From positions 1-34,644 of the forward strand of contig JAUQWS010000114.1 in assembly GCA_030835025.1 (NCBI GenBank): 34,644 nucleotides of DNA, in the 5' to 3' direction. Each line of letters opens with the position of its first letter. Positions within the stretch are counted from its first letter, which is position 1. The translations under genes and the position numbers were made by a program. Shown one piece after another: positions 17,778-27,200 of the stretch. A model generated the notes under the pieces. The model was not told the origin of the DNA and did not search any database. It worked only from the letters and a program-made list of their open reading frames with translations. The DNA comes from Ignavibacteria bacterium. GTDB taxonomy: Bacteria; Bacteroidota; Ignavibacteria; Tepidaquicellales; OLB5.

Positions 17778-18206
17778 ATGAAAATACTCCTCAATAAAAT
17801 GAAATTTAAACTCTTCTGTTTGCTTTCCGTAATCCTGATATTGGTCTCATCATGTGATTACTTATTCCCTCCTTTCAGCGGTGAAAGGATTACGGTTGAG
17901 GAAGCTTATAAATATATAAGCAAAAACGAAAAGTCAGAAGATCTTATGATAATAGACGTAAGAAATGCTGCAAGATACAACGAAGGTTATATCCCCGGAG
18001 CTGTAAATTATGATTATGATTCAACCGGTTTTCCAACCTGGATAGAGAAACTCGATAGGTCCAAAGTCTATATAGTTTATTCCGAAGATGAACGAAAGAG
18101 CTTCAATACACTTGAGTTGATGCTTGAACTTAATTTCGGGAATGCTCACGCCATCAAAGGCGGGCTTCAGCAATGGAAGAAAATGGGTTACCCTCTCAGA
18201 AAATAA
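17778..18206 (+). CDS. Rhodanese-like lipoprotein lacking the catalytic Cys
   Basis: From the ATG at 17778 the product has 142 residues; an ATG at 17799 is equally plausible and the TTG at 17742 is unlikely. A lipoprotein signal ends in LVSSC (C26), so the protein is probably membrane-anchored. Residues 36-142 form a rhodanese fold: ITVEEAYKYI, MIIDVRNAARYNEGYIPGAVN, and IKGGLQQWKKMGYPL. The active-site loop reads IVYSEDERKS where active enzymes have a Cys (IVYCxxGxRS), so residue S102 replaces the nucleophile. Sulfur transfer is therefore unlikely; a binding or sensing role is inferred. It lies 108 bp upstream of the histidine kinase gene on the same strand and could be co-transcribed. Confidence 0.75.
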   Translation: MKILLNKMKFKLFCLLSVILILVSSCDYLFPPFSGERITVEEAYKYISKNEKSEDLMIIDVRNAARYNEGYIPGAVNYDYDSTGFPTWIEKLDRSKVYIVYSEDERKSFNTLELMLELNFGNAHAIKGGLQQWKKMGYPLRK

Positions 18207-18314
18207 CGATATTCGGTCCGTAAACCTGTTTAAATAGTTCCTGATCTGTAATAGCGTTTTAGGATTATATTTTCATTTCGTAATTGATATATTCAGGCAA
18301 ACGCAGGGGCAAAA

Positions 18315-19397
18315 ATGGAGTATAAATCACTCGGTTTGAATAAAGCAGTGATTTACATGATCGGCGGTGCTTTAGTAACTGTGATCGGACTGATTGACCA
18401 CACTACCGGCGAAGAACTTTCTTTTTCAATATTTTACCTCATACCGATAGTATATGTAACCTGGTTTGGAAAAAGACCCTTTGGATATTTTTTTGCACTG
18501 CTGGGTGCAGCAACATGGTTTTATGTTGATTCTCTGAGCGCTCCCCAATTTTCATTCCCGGCAATTCCTTACTGGAATGCTGTTGTAAGGCTAGGATTCT
18601 TCCTTATCGTGGTGTATCTTACCGGGGAACTTAATGATTTTAAGGTGAATCTGGTCAAAAGAATAGATGAGAGAACAAAGGATCTGCTTAATGAGATTGA
18701 AGATCATAAACGCTCAAAAGAAGAGCTGATGCAGAAGAGCGAATTGCTGAGAAAACTCACCGGCAGGATTGACAGGATAAAAGAGGAAGAGAATACAAAG
18801 ATTGCCCGCGAAATCCATGACGAGCTTGGACAATATCTTACTGCGATCAACCTGGAAATAAACTGGATAAAGAAGAAGTATTCCGGCGTTCCTGATTTAA
18901 CCGCAAGATCAACAAACTTGAGCGAAATGGTGAATGAAACCCTCAAGTCAGTGCGGAAGATCTCTTCGGAATTAAGGCCAAGACTGCTTGATCAGCTTGG
19001 TGTTTTTCCTGCAATCGAAAGTTCGTTAAGGGACTTGCAGAAACGGACCGGTATAAAGTGCCGGTTTGATATGGAAGCTGATGATGTGCAGCTTCCTGCA
19101 AACGTTTCGACATCATTCTACAGGATCTTTCAGGAAGCAATTACAAATGCCGCAAGACACTCGAAGGCAAAGAGCATAAATGTGAGGATATTTTTGAACG
19201 GCAGCAAAATGCTTCACATGACAATTAAGGATAACGGGACGGGTTTTGTACTTCAGGAAAATCAGAACGGAGTTGATAAGTCTCTCGGCTTAATCGGAAT
19301 GAAAGAAAGAGCACTCATAATCGGAGGTAATCTGGAGATCGATTCTGCCCCGGGCAAGGGCACAGAGATCAAGTTGAGTATTCCTGTTCAAAATTGA
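18315..19397 (+). CDS. Membrane sensor histidine kinase, NarL-partner (HisKA_3) type
   Basis: The 360-residue protein begins with about four membrane segments (12-27, 37-50, 56-70, 86-104) and only very short loops, so it probably senses within or at the membrane. A coiled-coil linker (115-160) leads to the HisKA_3 dimerisation domain with the phospho-acceptor H168 (REIHDELGQYL). The HATPase domain follows: N278 in EAITNAARHSKA, the G1 box DNGTGF (306-311), and GLIGMKERA. This is the DegS/LiaS/NarX-type class that pairs with LuxR-type regulators, and the response-regulator gene follows 15 bp later. The signal is unknown. The start ATG is preceded by a weak GCAGGGGC. Confidence 0.9.
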   Translation: MEYKSLGLNKAVIYMIGGALVTVIGLIDHTTGEELSFSIFYLIPIVYVTWFGKRPFGYFFALLGAATWFYVDSLSAPQFSFPAIPYWNAVVRLGFFLIVVYLTGELNDFKVNLVKRIDERTKDLLNEIEDHKRSKEELMQKSELLRKLTGRIDRIKEEENTKIAREIHDELGQYLTAINLEINWIKKKYSGVPDLTARSTNLSEMVNETLKSVRKISSELRPRLLDQLGVFPAIESSLRDLQKRTGIKCRFDMEADDVQLPANVSTSFYRIFQEAITNAARHSKAKSINVRIFLNGSKMLHMTIKDNGTGFVLQENQNGVDKSLGLIGMKERALIIGGNLEIDSAPGKGTEIKLSIPVQN

Positions 19398-19412
19398 TAA
19401 ACTAATTCGCAT

Positions 19413-20054
19413 ATGATCAAAATTCTTATAGCAGACGACCACTCAGTCGTAAGAAGGGGCATTAAACAGATCCTCTCTGAAGAATCAGATTTTGAAGTCC
19501 TGGGTGAGGCTTCAAGTACTGATGAAGTATTTGAGCAGCTTGATGACCAGGATTGGGATATTCTGGTACTTGATATAACTATGCCCGGCAAAAGCGGACT
19601 GGATTGCCTTCTGGAGGTAAGGAAGAAGAAACCGGAAATGAAAGTGCTGATACTTTCAATGCATCCTGAAGAAGAAATTGCCATTACTGCACTTAAAACG
19701 GGTGCCTCCGGTTACCTGAACAAGGACAGCGCACCTGAAGAACTTATCAAAGCTATCAGGAAGGTCCATGAAGGAGGCAGGTATATCAGCTCGACACTTG
19801 CCGAGTCAATTCTGTTTTCAAGTGAAAAAGGCTCAGGCCAGGAACCGCACGAGACACTTTCTGAAAGGGAATTCCAGGTCTTCTGTCAGCTTTCATCCGG
19901 AAAAACATTGACTGAAATCGCCGAAGAGCTCTCACTGAGTATTAAAACAATAAGTACATACCGCTCAAGGATACTTGAGAAGATGAATCTCAAAACAAAT
20001 GTCGATTTGACCCACTACGCAATAAAACACAAGCTTGTATTGAACAAAGCGTGA
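19413..20054 (+). CDS. NarL/FixJ-family response regulator
   Basis: The 213-residue protein has an N-terminal receiver domain with acidic D8/D9 (IADDHS), phospho-acceptor D54 (LVLDITMPG), S82 and K104 (GYLNKDS). A LuxR-type helix-turn-helix follows at 146-205 (LSEREFQVFCQLSSGKTLTE, then SIKTISTYRSRILEKMNLK). It starts 15 bp after the kinase gene, forming a clear two-component pair. The last codons overlap the terminator stem at 20046-20077. Targets are unknown. Confidence 0.93.
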   Translation: MIKILIADDHSVVRRGIKQILSEESDFEVLGEASSTDEVFEQLDDQDWDILVLDITMPGKSGLDCLLEVRKKKPEMKVLILSMHPEEEIAITALKTGASGYLNKDSAPEELIKAIRKVHEGGRYISSTLAESILFSSEKGSGQEPHETLSEREFQVFCQLSSGKTLTEIAEELSLSIKTISTYRSRILEKMNLKTNVDLTHYAIKHKLVLNKA

Positions 20055-20077
20055 GCAGTTCATCATGCTCACGCTTT
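20046..20077. terminator. Terminator hairpin overlapping the response-regulator stop codon
   Basis: AAAGCGTGAGCA (20046-20057), an 8-base loop and TGCTCACGCTTT (20066-20077) form a perfect 12-bp stem. The TGA of the response regulator lies inside the left arm. The U-run is short. It stands between convergent genes and may end transcription from both sides. Confidence 0.7.
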
Positions 20078-20102
20078 AGGTGCCGCTGTTTTACAAAGTC
20101 TT

Positions 20103-21557
20103 CTACTGCATTATGTAGCTTTTATGAATTGTCCTTACTTTACCGTTTATATTGATTCTAAGCACTGCTGTTACATTTGTACCTTTCGGCGGCAATCCCT
20201 GTTTATCCCAGATGATACTCAATTGATATGACTTCATTATCTGGTCGTAAATGCTTCTGTAAATTGTTTCAAGCATCTGCGCATCCGATGCCCAATAATA
20301 AAATCCGCCTGTTCTTTGTGCAATTTCCAGCAGATCACTTTCGGCTTTGCTGTTAAGTCCAAGCGGTACTGAATGAAACTTCGGGATTATCAGTCCAACA
20401 GTATAGACTTTCACTCCTTTTTCTTCACTCAGCCTGTAGATGGAGTCCTTGGTTATCATACCTGATGAATTCTCTTCACCATCAGTAAATGCAATTACTG
20501 TTTTTATTATCGAAGGATTTGATTCATATGTCCTGTCAAGCAGTGCTTCGTACACTGATTTGTAAACTGCAGTCCCTTCTCTTGGGAATGAGCCGTTTTT
20601 AATTGCACTCATCATTAATTTCCTGTCCAGTGTAAATCCCTGCACTACATTTATCACTTTCCCGAATTTGATGAACTTTGCAAGGTATCTCTGGTCCATA
20701 TTATTCACAAAGTACGAAACGGCTTTCTCCATCTGGATGATCTGCTCGGTCTTAACTGCAAGCTTGTCAAAACTGCCGTTGAACATGCTGGGGCTGTAAT
20801 CCATTGTGAATGTAAAGGCTATTTTTCTCTGATTATCTATCGGTATTAATCTCGGAGTGCCGCTCACTGAATCGACACTGGTTTCAGTCTTCCATTTTAA
20901 AGTCGCACTGATATCTTCTTCAGCAATGTTTGTGATAGGCTCTCCAAGAGTATCTCTGACTGAAAGATCCATTTGCAGAGTATCACTGCTGCGCTTAAGG
21001 ATCGAAGCATTCAGGAAGGTTTCTGTTTTCTCCTGCGGTATAGGTCCGCGCTGCAGTCCGCTTACTCTGAACTCAACTCTTCTGTTCCTGGCGCGGTTTT
21101 CGTCATTTAAGTTATCCGCTGCAGGTTCGGAAAAACCTTTTGCAGAAATCTCCATCCTTTCTCCATTAATGCCTTTTGTCATAAGGTACGCCTTCACCGA
21201 TTCTGCCCTCTTTTGAGAGAGTTCCAGATTGAATCTCTCACTGCCGATATTATCTGTGTGCCCTGTTATCACTATTTTTGAATCAGGGTTCTCAGTAAGT
21301 ACTGCCGCAAGCCCGTTTAGAACAGTTATGCCTTCTTCGGTTAGTTCCGGACTTCCGAACTCGAAATAAACTGCATTCCCTCTGTTCAGCGTATCAATAT
21401 ACTGCTGAACCATGTTATCGGAGCCATATGCAATTCTTATGATGGAAATGAGTGAAACCAAGAGTATTCCGATTATCAGAATTGTCAAGTAAAGATAGCC
21501 TTTTTCGGATATTCCCGGGATTTGGGTATGTGTAGAGTTTTTTTCCTGCTTTTTCAT
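20103..21557 (-). CDS. Membrane-anchored OmpA-VWA fusion protein
   Basis: The 484-residue protein has one membrane segment (about 20-43). An OmpA/MotB-type peptidoglycan-binding domain follows (60-165: VITGHTDNIGSERFNLELSQ, ENRARNRRVEF). Beyond a beta-rich linker lies a von Willebrand factor A domain (245-440) with an intact MIDAS site: D253/S255/S257 in DYSPS, T329 in GTAVY, D359 in FTDGEEN. It most likely sits in the inner membrane with the OmpA and VWA parts in the periplasm. VWA domains bind protein partners through a metal ion; the partner is unknown. A strong AGGAGG precedes the ATG. The gene is divergent from the WYL regulator and convergent with the response regulator. Confidence 0.88.
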   Translation of the reverse strand: MKKQEKNSTHTQIPGISEKGYLYLTILIIGILLVSLISIIRIAYGSDNMVQQYIDTLNRGNAVYFEFGSPELTEEGITVLNGLAAVLTENPDSKIVITGHTDNIGSERFNLELSQKRAESVKAYLMTKGINGERMEISAKGFSEPAADNLNDENRARNRRVEFRVSGLQRGPIPQEKTETFLNASILKRSSDTLQMDLSVRDTLGEPITNIAEEDISATLKWKTETSVDSVSGTPRLIPIDNQRKIAFTFTMDYSPSMFNGSFDKLAVKTEQIIQMEKAVSYFVNNMDQRYLAKFIKFGKVINVVQGFTLDRKLMMSAIKNGSFPREGTAVYKSVYEALLDRTYESNPSIIKTVIAFTDGEENSSGMITKDSIYRLSEEKGVKVYTVGLIIPKFHSVPLGLNSKAESDLLEIAQRTGGFYYWASDAQMLETIYRSIYDQIMKSYQLSIIWDKQGLPPKGTNVTAVLRININGKVRTIHKSYIMQ

Positions 21558-21612
21558 TTCTGCCTCCTGTTAATTTTATATACTAAATTAACCAGCCTGA
21601 AATTCAGAATCG

Positions 21613-21627
21613 TATCACCACGTGATA
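21613..21627. promoter_or_regulatory. Operator-like dyad TATCAC-N3-GTGATA
   Basis: A perfect 6-3-6 inverted repeat lies in the 180-bp divergent region between the OmpA-VWA gene and the WYL regulator gene. Local autoregulatory operators are common for such regulators; the assignment is inferred from position and symmetry alone. Confidence 0.4.
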
Positions 21628-21737
21628 TTAATTGAAGTTTTTCTAACACTGGATACTAACTGAAATGCCCTATGAAATTTACCGTATTTACCTTAAGATT
21701 ATGCATTTAAACTTCAAGCGAAAATTGCTAATTTGGT

Positions 21738-22604
21738 ATGATGCAGGATTCAAGAAATAAGCTTAAAAGACAGCTCGAAATACTCGGTATCATCCTTTCA
21801 CAGGACTATTCAGGGCTCATCAGGACATTTGACCTGGCAGAAATGTTCAGGGTCGAAGAGCTCACCATAATGCGTGACCTCCAGCAACTTAGGTCTTTCG
21901 GTATTGACATTCACTCCACAAAAAAAGAGGGCATCAGTATTGAAGGCAAAATTGAAGATGAGAAGCTGAGAGAGTTCATTCAGCAGTATTCCTCATTATG
22001 CATCGCTCCATCGTTTGTGGATAAATCCACTTCTCTTCTTGTAAGCAGGCTTGGCGAAAAATCGCTTGCAAACCTTGTTGTCCTGCAGCTTTCCATTGAG
22101 CAGAACAGGGTGGTACAGATAGATTATGAAAAAGAGAACGGAATGCTTGATTTTGCCAGGGAGATCTGCCCCATATTGATATTCCAGCGCGAAAATTACT
22201 GGCGGGTGCTTGCTTCGTTCAGCAATTCGCTGCGGCAGTTCCATCTTAACAAGATCCTCGAAGCAAGGACAACATATAAATCGTTTAACCCGGTTCAGAA
22301 CGAAAGGCTTGAGGACGTATTCAGGTACACATGGAAAAGCTGGATAGGCGAGAACAAGTACGATGTGAAGCTCCATTTTACCAAGCTTTGGGCTGAAAGA
22401 ATTAAGCCCAAACAGCTTATGGATATTGAAAAATTCACAGAGGATGCAGATGGTTCTGTAACTTACGAGACTACTGTTAACTCCCTGGATGAAATTGCCT
22501 CCTGGATAGTAAGCCGCGGAAAAGGAGTGATAGTTCTGGAACCCGCTGAGCTTAAGGAAAAAGTTCTGAATCTTGCAAAAGAAGCACTCAGTAATTACGA
22601 TTAA
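21738..22604 (+). CDS. WYL-domain transcriptional regulator with DeoR-type winged helix
   Basis: The 288-residue protein has an N-terminal winged HTH (8-70: RTFDLAEMFRVEELTIMRDL, then LRSFGIDI). A WYL-type ligand-binding domain follows (about 120-200: VVQIDYEKENG, NYWRVLASFSNSLRQFHLNKI) with the C-terminal extension found in this family. Such proteins sense nucleotides or other small ligands and act as repressors or activators. Two tandem ATGs open the frame; no ribosome site is clear. It is divergent from the OmpA-VWA gene and lies 244 bp upstream of glutamate dehydrogenase on the same strand. A role in controlling either neighbour is possible but not shown. Confidence 0.85.
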   Translation: MMQDSRNKLKRQLEILGIILSQDYSGLIRTFDLAEMFRVEELTIMRDLQQLRSFGIDIHSTKKEGISIEGKIEDEKLREFIQQYSSLCIAPSFVDKSTSLLVSRLGEKSLANLVVLQLSIEQNRVVQIDYEKENGMLDFAREICPILIFQRENYWRVLASFSNSLRQFHLNKILEARTTYKSFNPVQNERLEDVFRYTWKSWIGENKYDVKLHFTKLWAERIKPKQLMDIEKFTEDADGSVTYETTVNSLDEIASWIVSRGKGVIVLEPAELKEKVLNLAKEALSNYD

Positions 22605-22848
22605 GTTCTGAAGATCTAAGCAGAAAAACCGGATTTTCAGGCTCAAAAACCACCCGATGAAACAAAGTTAACTGATGAAATAATATGACAATTATCAATT
22701 TATTTTAATTAAAAAAGTGTGATATTTGTATAAGCAGCAAAATGTTACATTCCGCAAAAACACATATTTATAATCAATTAATTTCTGGAAAACGTGAAAT
22801 ATGCCCAGACAAAGAAGGCAGTTCACACAAAAACAATAGAGGTGTAAG

Positions 22849-24135
22849 ATGAGTGACAAGAATTTCAATGCTTTTCAGATGGCACAAACCCAGTTTGATA
22901 AAGTTGCTGATATACTTTCTCTTGATGATGCAACACGCCACCTGTTACGCGAACCTTTGCGCGAATATCATTTCAGCATCCCGGTAAAGATGGATGATGG
23001 AACAACAAAAATATTCAAAGGATTCAGAGTACAGCATAACGATGCGTTCGGCCCAAGCAAAGGCGGAATAAGATTCCATCCGATGGAAACTATCGATACG
23101 GTACGCGCTCTTGCAATGTGGATGACATGGAAATGCGCAGTTGTAGGTATTCCGCTTGGCGGCGGAAAAGGCGGAGTGATCTGCGACCCCCACAACCTGA
23201 GCATGCGCGAGCAGGAAAGCATCTGCCGCGGCTGGGTTAGACAGCTTGCAAAAAATGTCGGTCCCATTAATGATGTCCCCGCTCCGGACGTAATGACCAA
23301 TGCACAGCATATGCTGTGGATGCTTGATGAATTCGAAGTTATACACGGAGGTAAACACCCCGGATTTATTACCGGCAAACCTGTCGGCATGGGCGGCTCT
23401 CTTGGAAGAACAGAAGCTACCGGCTACGGAGTTGTTTATACGCTCAGAGAAGCATGCAAGAAGTTAGGTATTAAGATCGAAGAAACAACTGCAGCATTCC
23501 AGGGATTCGGAAATGTTTCGCAGTATGCATTGCAGCTTTATACAAAGCTGGGCGGAAAAGTCATTTGTGTATCTTGCTGGGATCAGAAGGACCAGACCTC
23601 TTATACATTTCAGAAAGAATCAGGTATTACTTTTGACGAGCTTATGAAAATAACCGATAAGTTCGGCGGAATAGACAAGGGCGAGGCTAAAAAGCTTGGA
23701 TATGAAATGCTTGACGGCGATGCATGGATAGAGCAGAAAGTTGATATACTTGTTCCGGCCGCTTTGGAAAACCAGGTTAGAGCAGATAATGCAGTTAAGA
23801 TAGCAGATACCGTTAAAGTTATGGCAGAAGGTGCCAACGGTCCTACAACCCCCGAAGCTGACAAAATCCTTAAAGATAAGGGAGTATTTGTAATACCGGA
23901 CTTCCTGGCAAATGCCGGCGGAGTGACTTGCAGCTACTTTGAACAAGTACAGTCCAATATGAACTATTTCTGGACAAAAGAAGAAGTGCTGAGCAAGCTT
24001 GATAACATAATGTCTTCAGCATTCCTTGCTGTATATGATACATCAGTAAAGAACAAGCTTTATATGAGAGATGCAGCTTATGTGATATCTATCAGCAGAG
24101 TGGCACACGCCTGCAAGGATAGAGGCTGGCTGTAA
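22849..24135 (+). CDS. gdhA: Glutamate dehydrogenase
   Basis: The 428-residue protein matches the hexameric Glu/Leu/Phe/Val dehydrogenase family over its full usual length. The dimerisation/catalytic domain contains FGPSKGGIRFHP, K95 (MTWKCA), catalytic K107 (GGGKGG) and D147 (PAPDVMT). The Rossmann domain has AFQGFGNVSQ (216-225), and ANAGGVTCSYFEQVQS comes near the end. The enzyme interconverts glutamate and 2-oxoglutarate plus ammonium. Cofactor preference (NAD or NADP) cannot be read safely here. A ribosome site (AGAGGTG) precedes the ATG. The 244-bp upstream gap suggests its own promoter, and a hairpin at 24157-24178 follows the stop, so the next gene is at most partly co-transcribed. 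Confidence 0.95.
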   Translation: MSDKNFNAFQMAQTQFDKVADILSLDDATRHLLREPLREYHFSIPVKMDDGTTKIFKGFRVQHNDAFGPSKGGIRFHPMETIDTVRALAMWMTWKCAVVGIPLGGGKGGVICDPHNLSMREQESICRGWVRQLAKNVGPINDVPAPDVMTNAQHMLWMLDEFEVIHGGKHPGFITGKPVGMGGSLGRTEATGYGVVYTLREACKKLGIKIEETTAAFQGFGNVSQYALQLYTKLGGKVICVSCWDQKDQTSYTFQKESGITFDELMKITDKFGGIDKGEAKKLGYEMLDGDAWIEQKVDILVPAALENQVRADNAVKIADTVKVMAEGANGPTTPEADKILKDKGVFVIPDFLANAGGVTCSYFEQVQSNMNYFWTKEEVLSKLDNIMSSAFLAVYDTSVKNKLYMRDAAYVISISRVAHACKDRGWL

Positions 24136-24156
24136 TTTCTGAATTCGTTTTGGCAG

Positions 24157-24178
24157 GATAGCCGCTTGTGCGGCTATC
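24157..24178 (+). terminator. Hairpin terminator after glutamate dehydrogenase
   Basis: GATAGCCGC (24157-24165), loop TTGT and GCGGCTATC (24170-24178) form a perfect 9-bp stem. It is followed by TTGTCTCATTTTTT, a delayed T-run. It lies 22 bp after the stop codon and may act as a terminator or attenuator before the next gene. Confidence 0.7.
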
Positions 24179-24251
24179 TTGTCTCATTTTTTCCGCTTAT
24201 ATTTCTATCCCTGCACCAATTGAAGAGTTTATTGAACAGGAGCCTAACAAC

Positions 24252-27200
24252 ATGCCCGATAGATTACAAACACCACCGATAGATAACATATTAAAGGAAC
24301 TTGAAGAAAGAGCCAAAGAGCTTAATTGCCTTTACAGGATCGAAGATGCACTCAATCATTCGGATATTACGCTGGAAGATGCCTTCAAAACTGTTGTTGA
24401 GGTCCTCCCCGGCGGGTGGCAGTATCCCGATTTAACCCGTGCAAAACTTGAATATAAAAAAAAGGTCTACAAGAACACAGAATTTGAAGAAACTATCTGG
24501 CAGCTCAAGTCCGATATTGTTATCAGTGATGAAGTTGTCGGCTCTATTTCGGTATATTACCTTAAGCCTACCCGCCAGTTTGATGAAGGTCCGTTCCTAA
24601 AGGAAGAAAGAAAACTGCTCAACACAATTTCTGAAAGACTCGGGCATTTTATTTTACATAAGGATTCCTTTGCTTTTATTTCAGAGCTGGATTCTATACG
24701 CGGCGTTGATTCAGGTGACGTAAAGCATAAGTGGCAGGTTGTCCTGGATATGCTGAGAAAGACCGATAAGCCGCTCTTCAATACAATTATCCGCAAACTG
24801 CTGCACAATCTCTGCTGGCAGGAAAATAAGGAGGCACAGGACCTGCTTAAGGAAGCCGGAGCCGAACCGGAAGACCTTGACGGGAATGAAGAGCTGTATG
24901 ATGAAAATAAGCCGCTCAAAAAGAAATCGCTTAATGATGAAGATTTTGTAGAGGCAGTTATCAGGCTTGCTGATGAGAACCTGAGCGACGATGAAATTCT
25001 GGGCAAACTTCAGAAATGGATATACGACGATAAGTGCAGCGGACTTGTTAAAGCTGTCGAAACGCTGGATACACCGCTGAACGAGATAGCAGAAGCTTTG
25101 CGCAAATACTATCCCCTGCTTTCAAACGGCGAGCTTTCACCTTCTATCGAAAAAGGACTGAAAGTATCACTGCTGCGCAGATTTTTCACCGATCAGACTG
25201 AGTTCATTTCAATTGCAAAAGAGTTTGTGGATATACACGATTTTTATGAGCTCACCGACAGGATAATACTGCCTACAAAAACATACGGTAAATTAGGCGG
25301 CAAAAGCGCTGGCATGTTTATTGCATCAAAGATAATCCAGAAGAAAGCCCAAAGCTATGAACCGTTCAGGAATATCAGGGTCCCAAAGACATGGTATATA
25401 CCTTCTGACGGAATAATGAATTTCCTCCATTACAATGAGCTTGAAGAGGTCATTGAACAGAAGTACAAGGAAATAGAAGAGATAAGAAGAGAATACCCGC
25501 ACATTGTCCAGCTCTTTAAGAATTCTGTATTTGCACCTGAATTCATCAGCGGAATATCTGTTGCTCTGGATGATTTCGGCGAAACTCCGCTTGTAGTAAG
25601 AAGCTCCAGCCTGCTTGAAGACAATTTTGGCGCAGCATTTTCGGGGAAATACAAGAGCCTCTTCCTTGCAAACCAGGGCAAGAAGAGCGAAAAAGTGGCA
25701 GCACTGTTGGACGCTATTTCGGAAGTATACGCTTCGACTTTTGGGCCTGACCCCATCGAATACCGCGCAGAGCGCAACCTGCTTGATTTCCGCGAAGAAA
25801 TGGGAATTATGATACAGGAAGTTGTAGGCACAAGAATTGGCAAATATTACATGCCTTCTTTTGCTGGTGTGGCCTTCAGTAATAATGAGTTCCGCTGGTC
25901 GCCAAGGATCAAGCGCGAAGACGGACTTGTGAGACTGGTTCCGGGCCTTGGTACACGCGCAGTTGACCGCTTAAGCGATGACTATCCCATACTGATTGCC
26001 CCGGGGCAGCCAAACCTGAGAGTGAATGTATCTCTTCACGAAAAGATGAGGTATACTCCTCAATTTATAGATGTGATCGATCTTGAAACAAACGAATTTG
26101 AATCACTGAAGCTTGAAGATGTTATTAAAGAATGCGGCGATGAATATCCCGAAATAAGAAGTCTGATATCTTTGGTAAAGGATGACAGGATAGTTCAGCC
26201 TTTCGGCCTGAATCCTGATTTTCATAATGACCATGTAATTGTAACTTTTGAAGGCCTAATCCAAAAAGGTCCCTTTGTACAGCAGATCAAAATGCTGCTT
26301 GATACCCTGCAGGAAGGAATGCGGAATCCCGTTGATATTGAATTTGCATCAAACGGAAACCAGTTCTACATACTGCAGTGCCGTTCACAAACACAATCCA
26401 AGGAGATCCAGCCGGATCCTATTCCGAGAGATATTCCGAGGAACAAGATAATATTTTCGGCAAACAAATATGTATCAAACGGAAAAGTGCCCGAGATATC
26501 ACACATTGTATATGTCGATCCCTCGAATTACAACAATATCTCATCACGCGAAGAACTCATAGAAGTCGGACGTGCTGTCAGCAAGCTGAATAAGATACTT
26601 CCAAAACGCAGGTTCATCCTCATGGGGCCGGGCAGATGGGGCAGCCGCGGCGATATCAAGCTTGGAGTGAATGTTACTTATTCGGATATCAACAATACTT
26701 CTATGCTCATTGAAATTGCAAAGCAGGTGGGTAATTACACACCTGACCTTTCATTCGGCACGCATTTCTTTCAGGATCTTGTTGAATCTTCCATTAGGTA
26801 TCTTCCGCTTTATCCCGATGAAGACGGTGCAGTGTTCAATGAAGTGTTCTTCAGGAAATCCGATAATATTCTGGGGCATTTGCTTCCGGAGTACAGGCAT
26901 CTTGAAGACACATTGAAAGTAATAGATGTAACCAATGTAACAGACGGATTGATACTCAGGGTTCTGGTCAATGCCGATATAGAAGAAGCGGTAGCGTTCA
27001 CAGATGAGCCTAAGCTTACTACTATACGCCAGCTAGATACTTCGGAATATGTGGAGTGGCAGCCAAGCAATTACTGGCAATGGCGTTACAAAATGGCAGA
27101 AAAAATGGCTTCAATTCTGCCGGCTGAAAAAGTTGGTGTTAAAGGAATGTATATTTTCGGCAGCTCTAAAAATGCCAATGCCGGCCCGGGTAGTGATATT

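Noticed and set aside
22945-23390. Two overlapping minus-strand frames of 137 and 140 residues inside gdh
   Set aside because: Both are antisense to highly conserved GDH motifs and have Cys/Pro/Ser-rich composition typical of shadow frames.
24168-24251. GTG start at 24168 for the fusion protein
   Set aside because: The GTG lies in the loop and right arm of the hairpin after gdh, and the added residues look non-coding. The ATG at 24252 has an AGGAG nine bases upstream.
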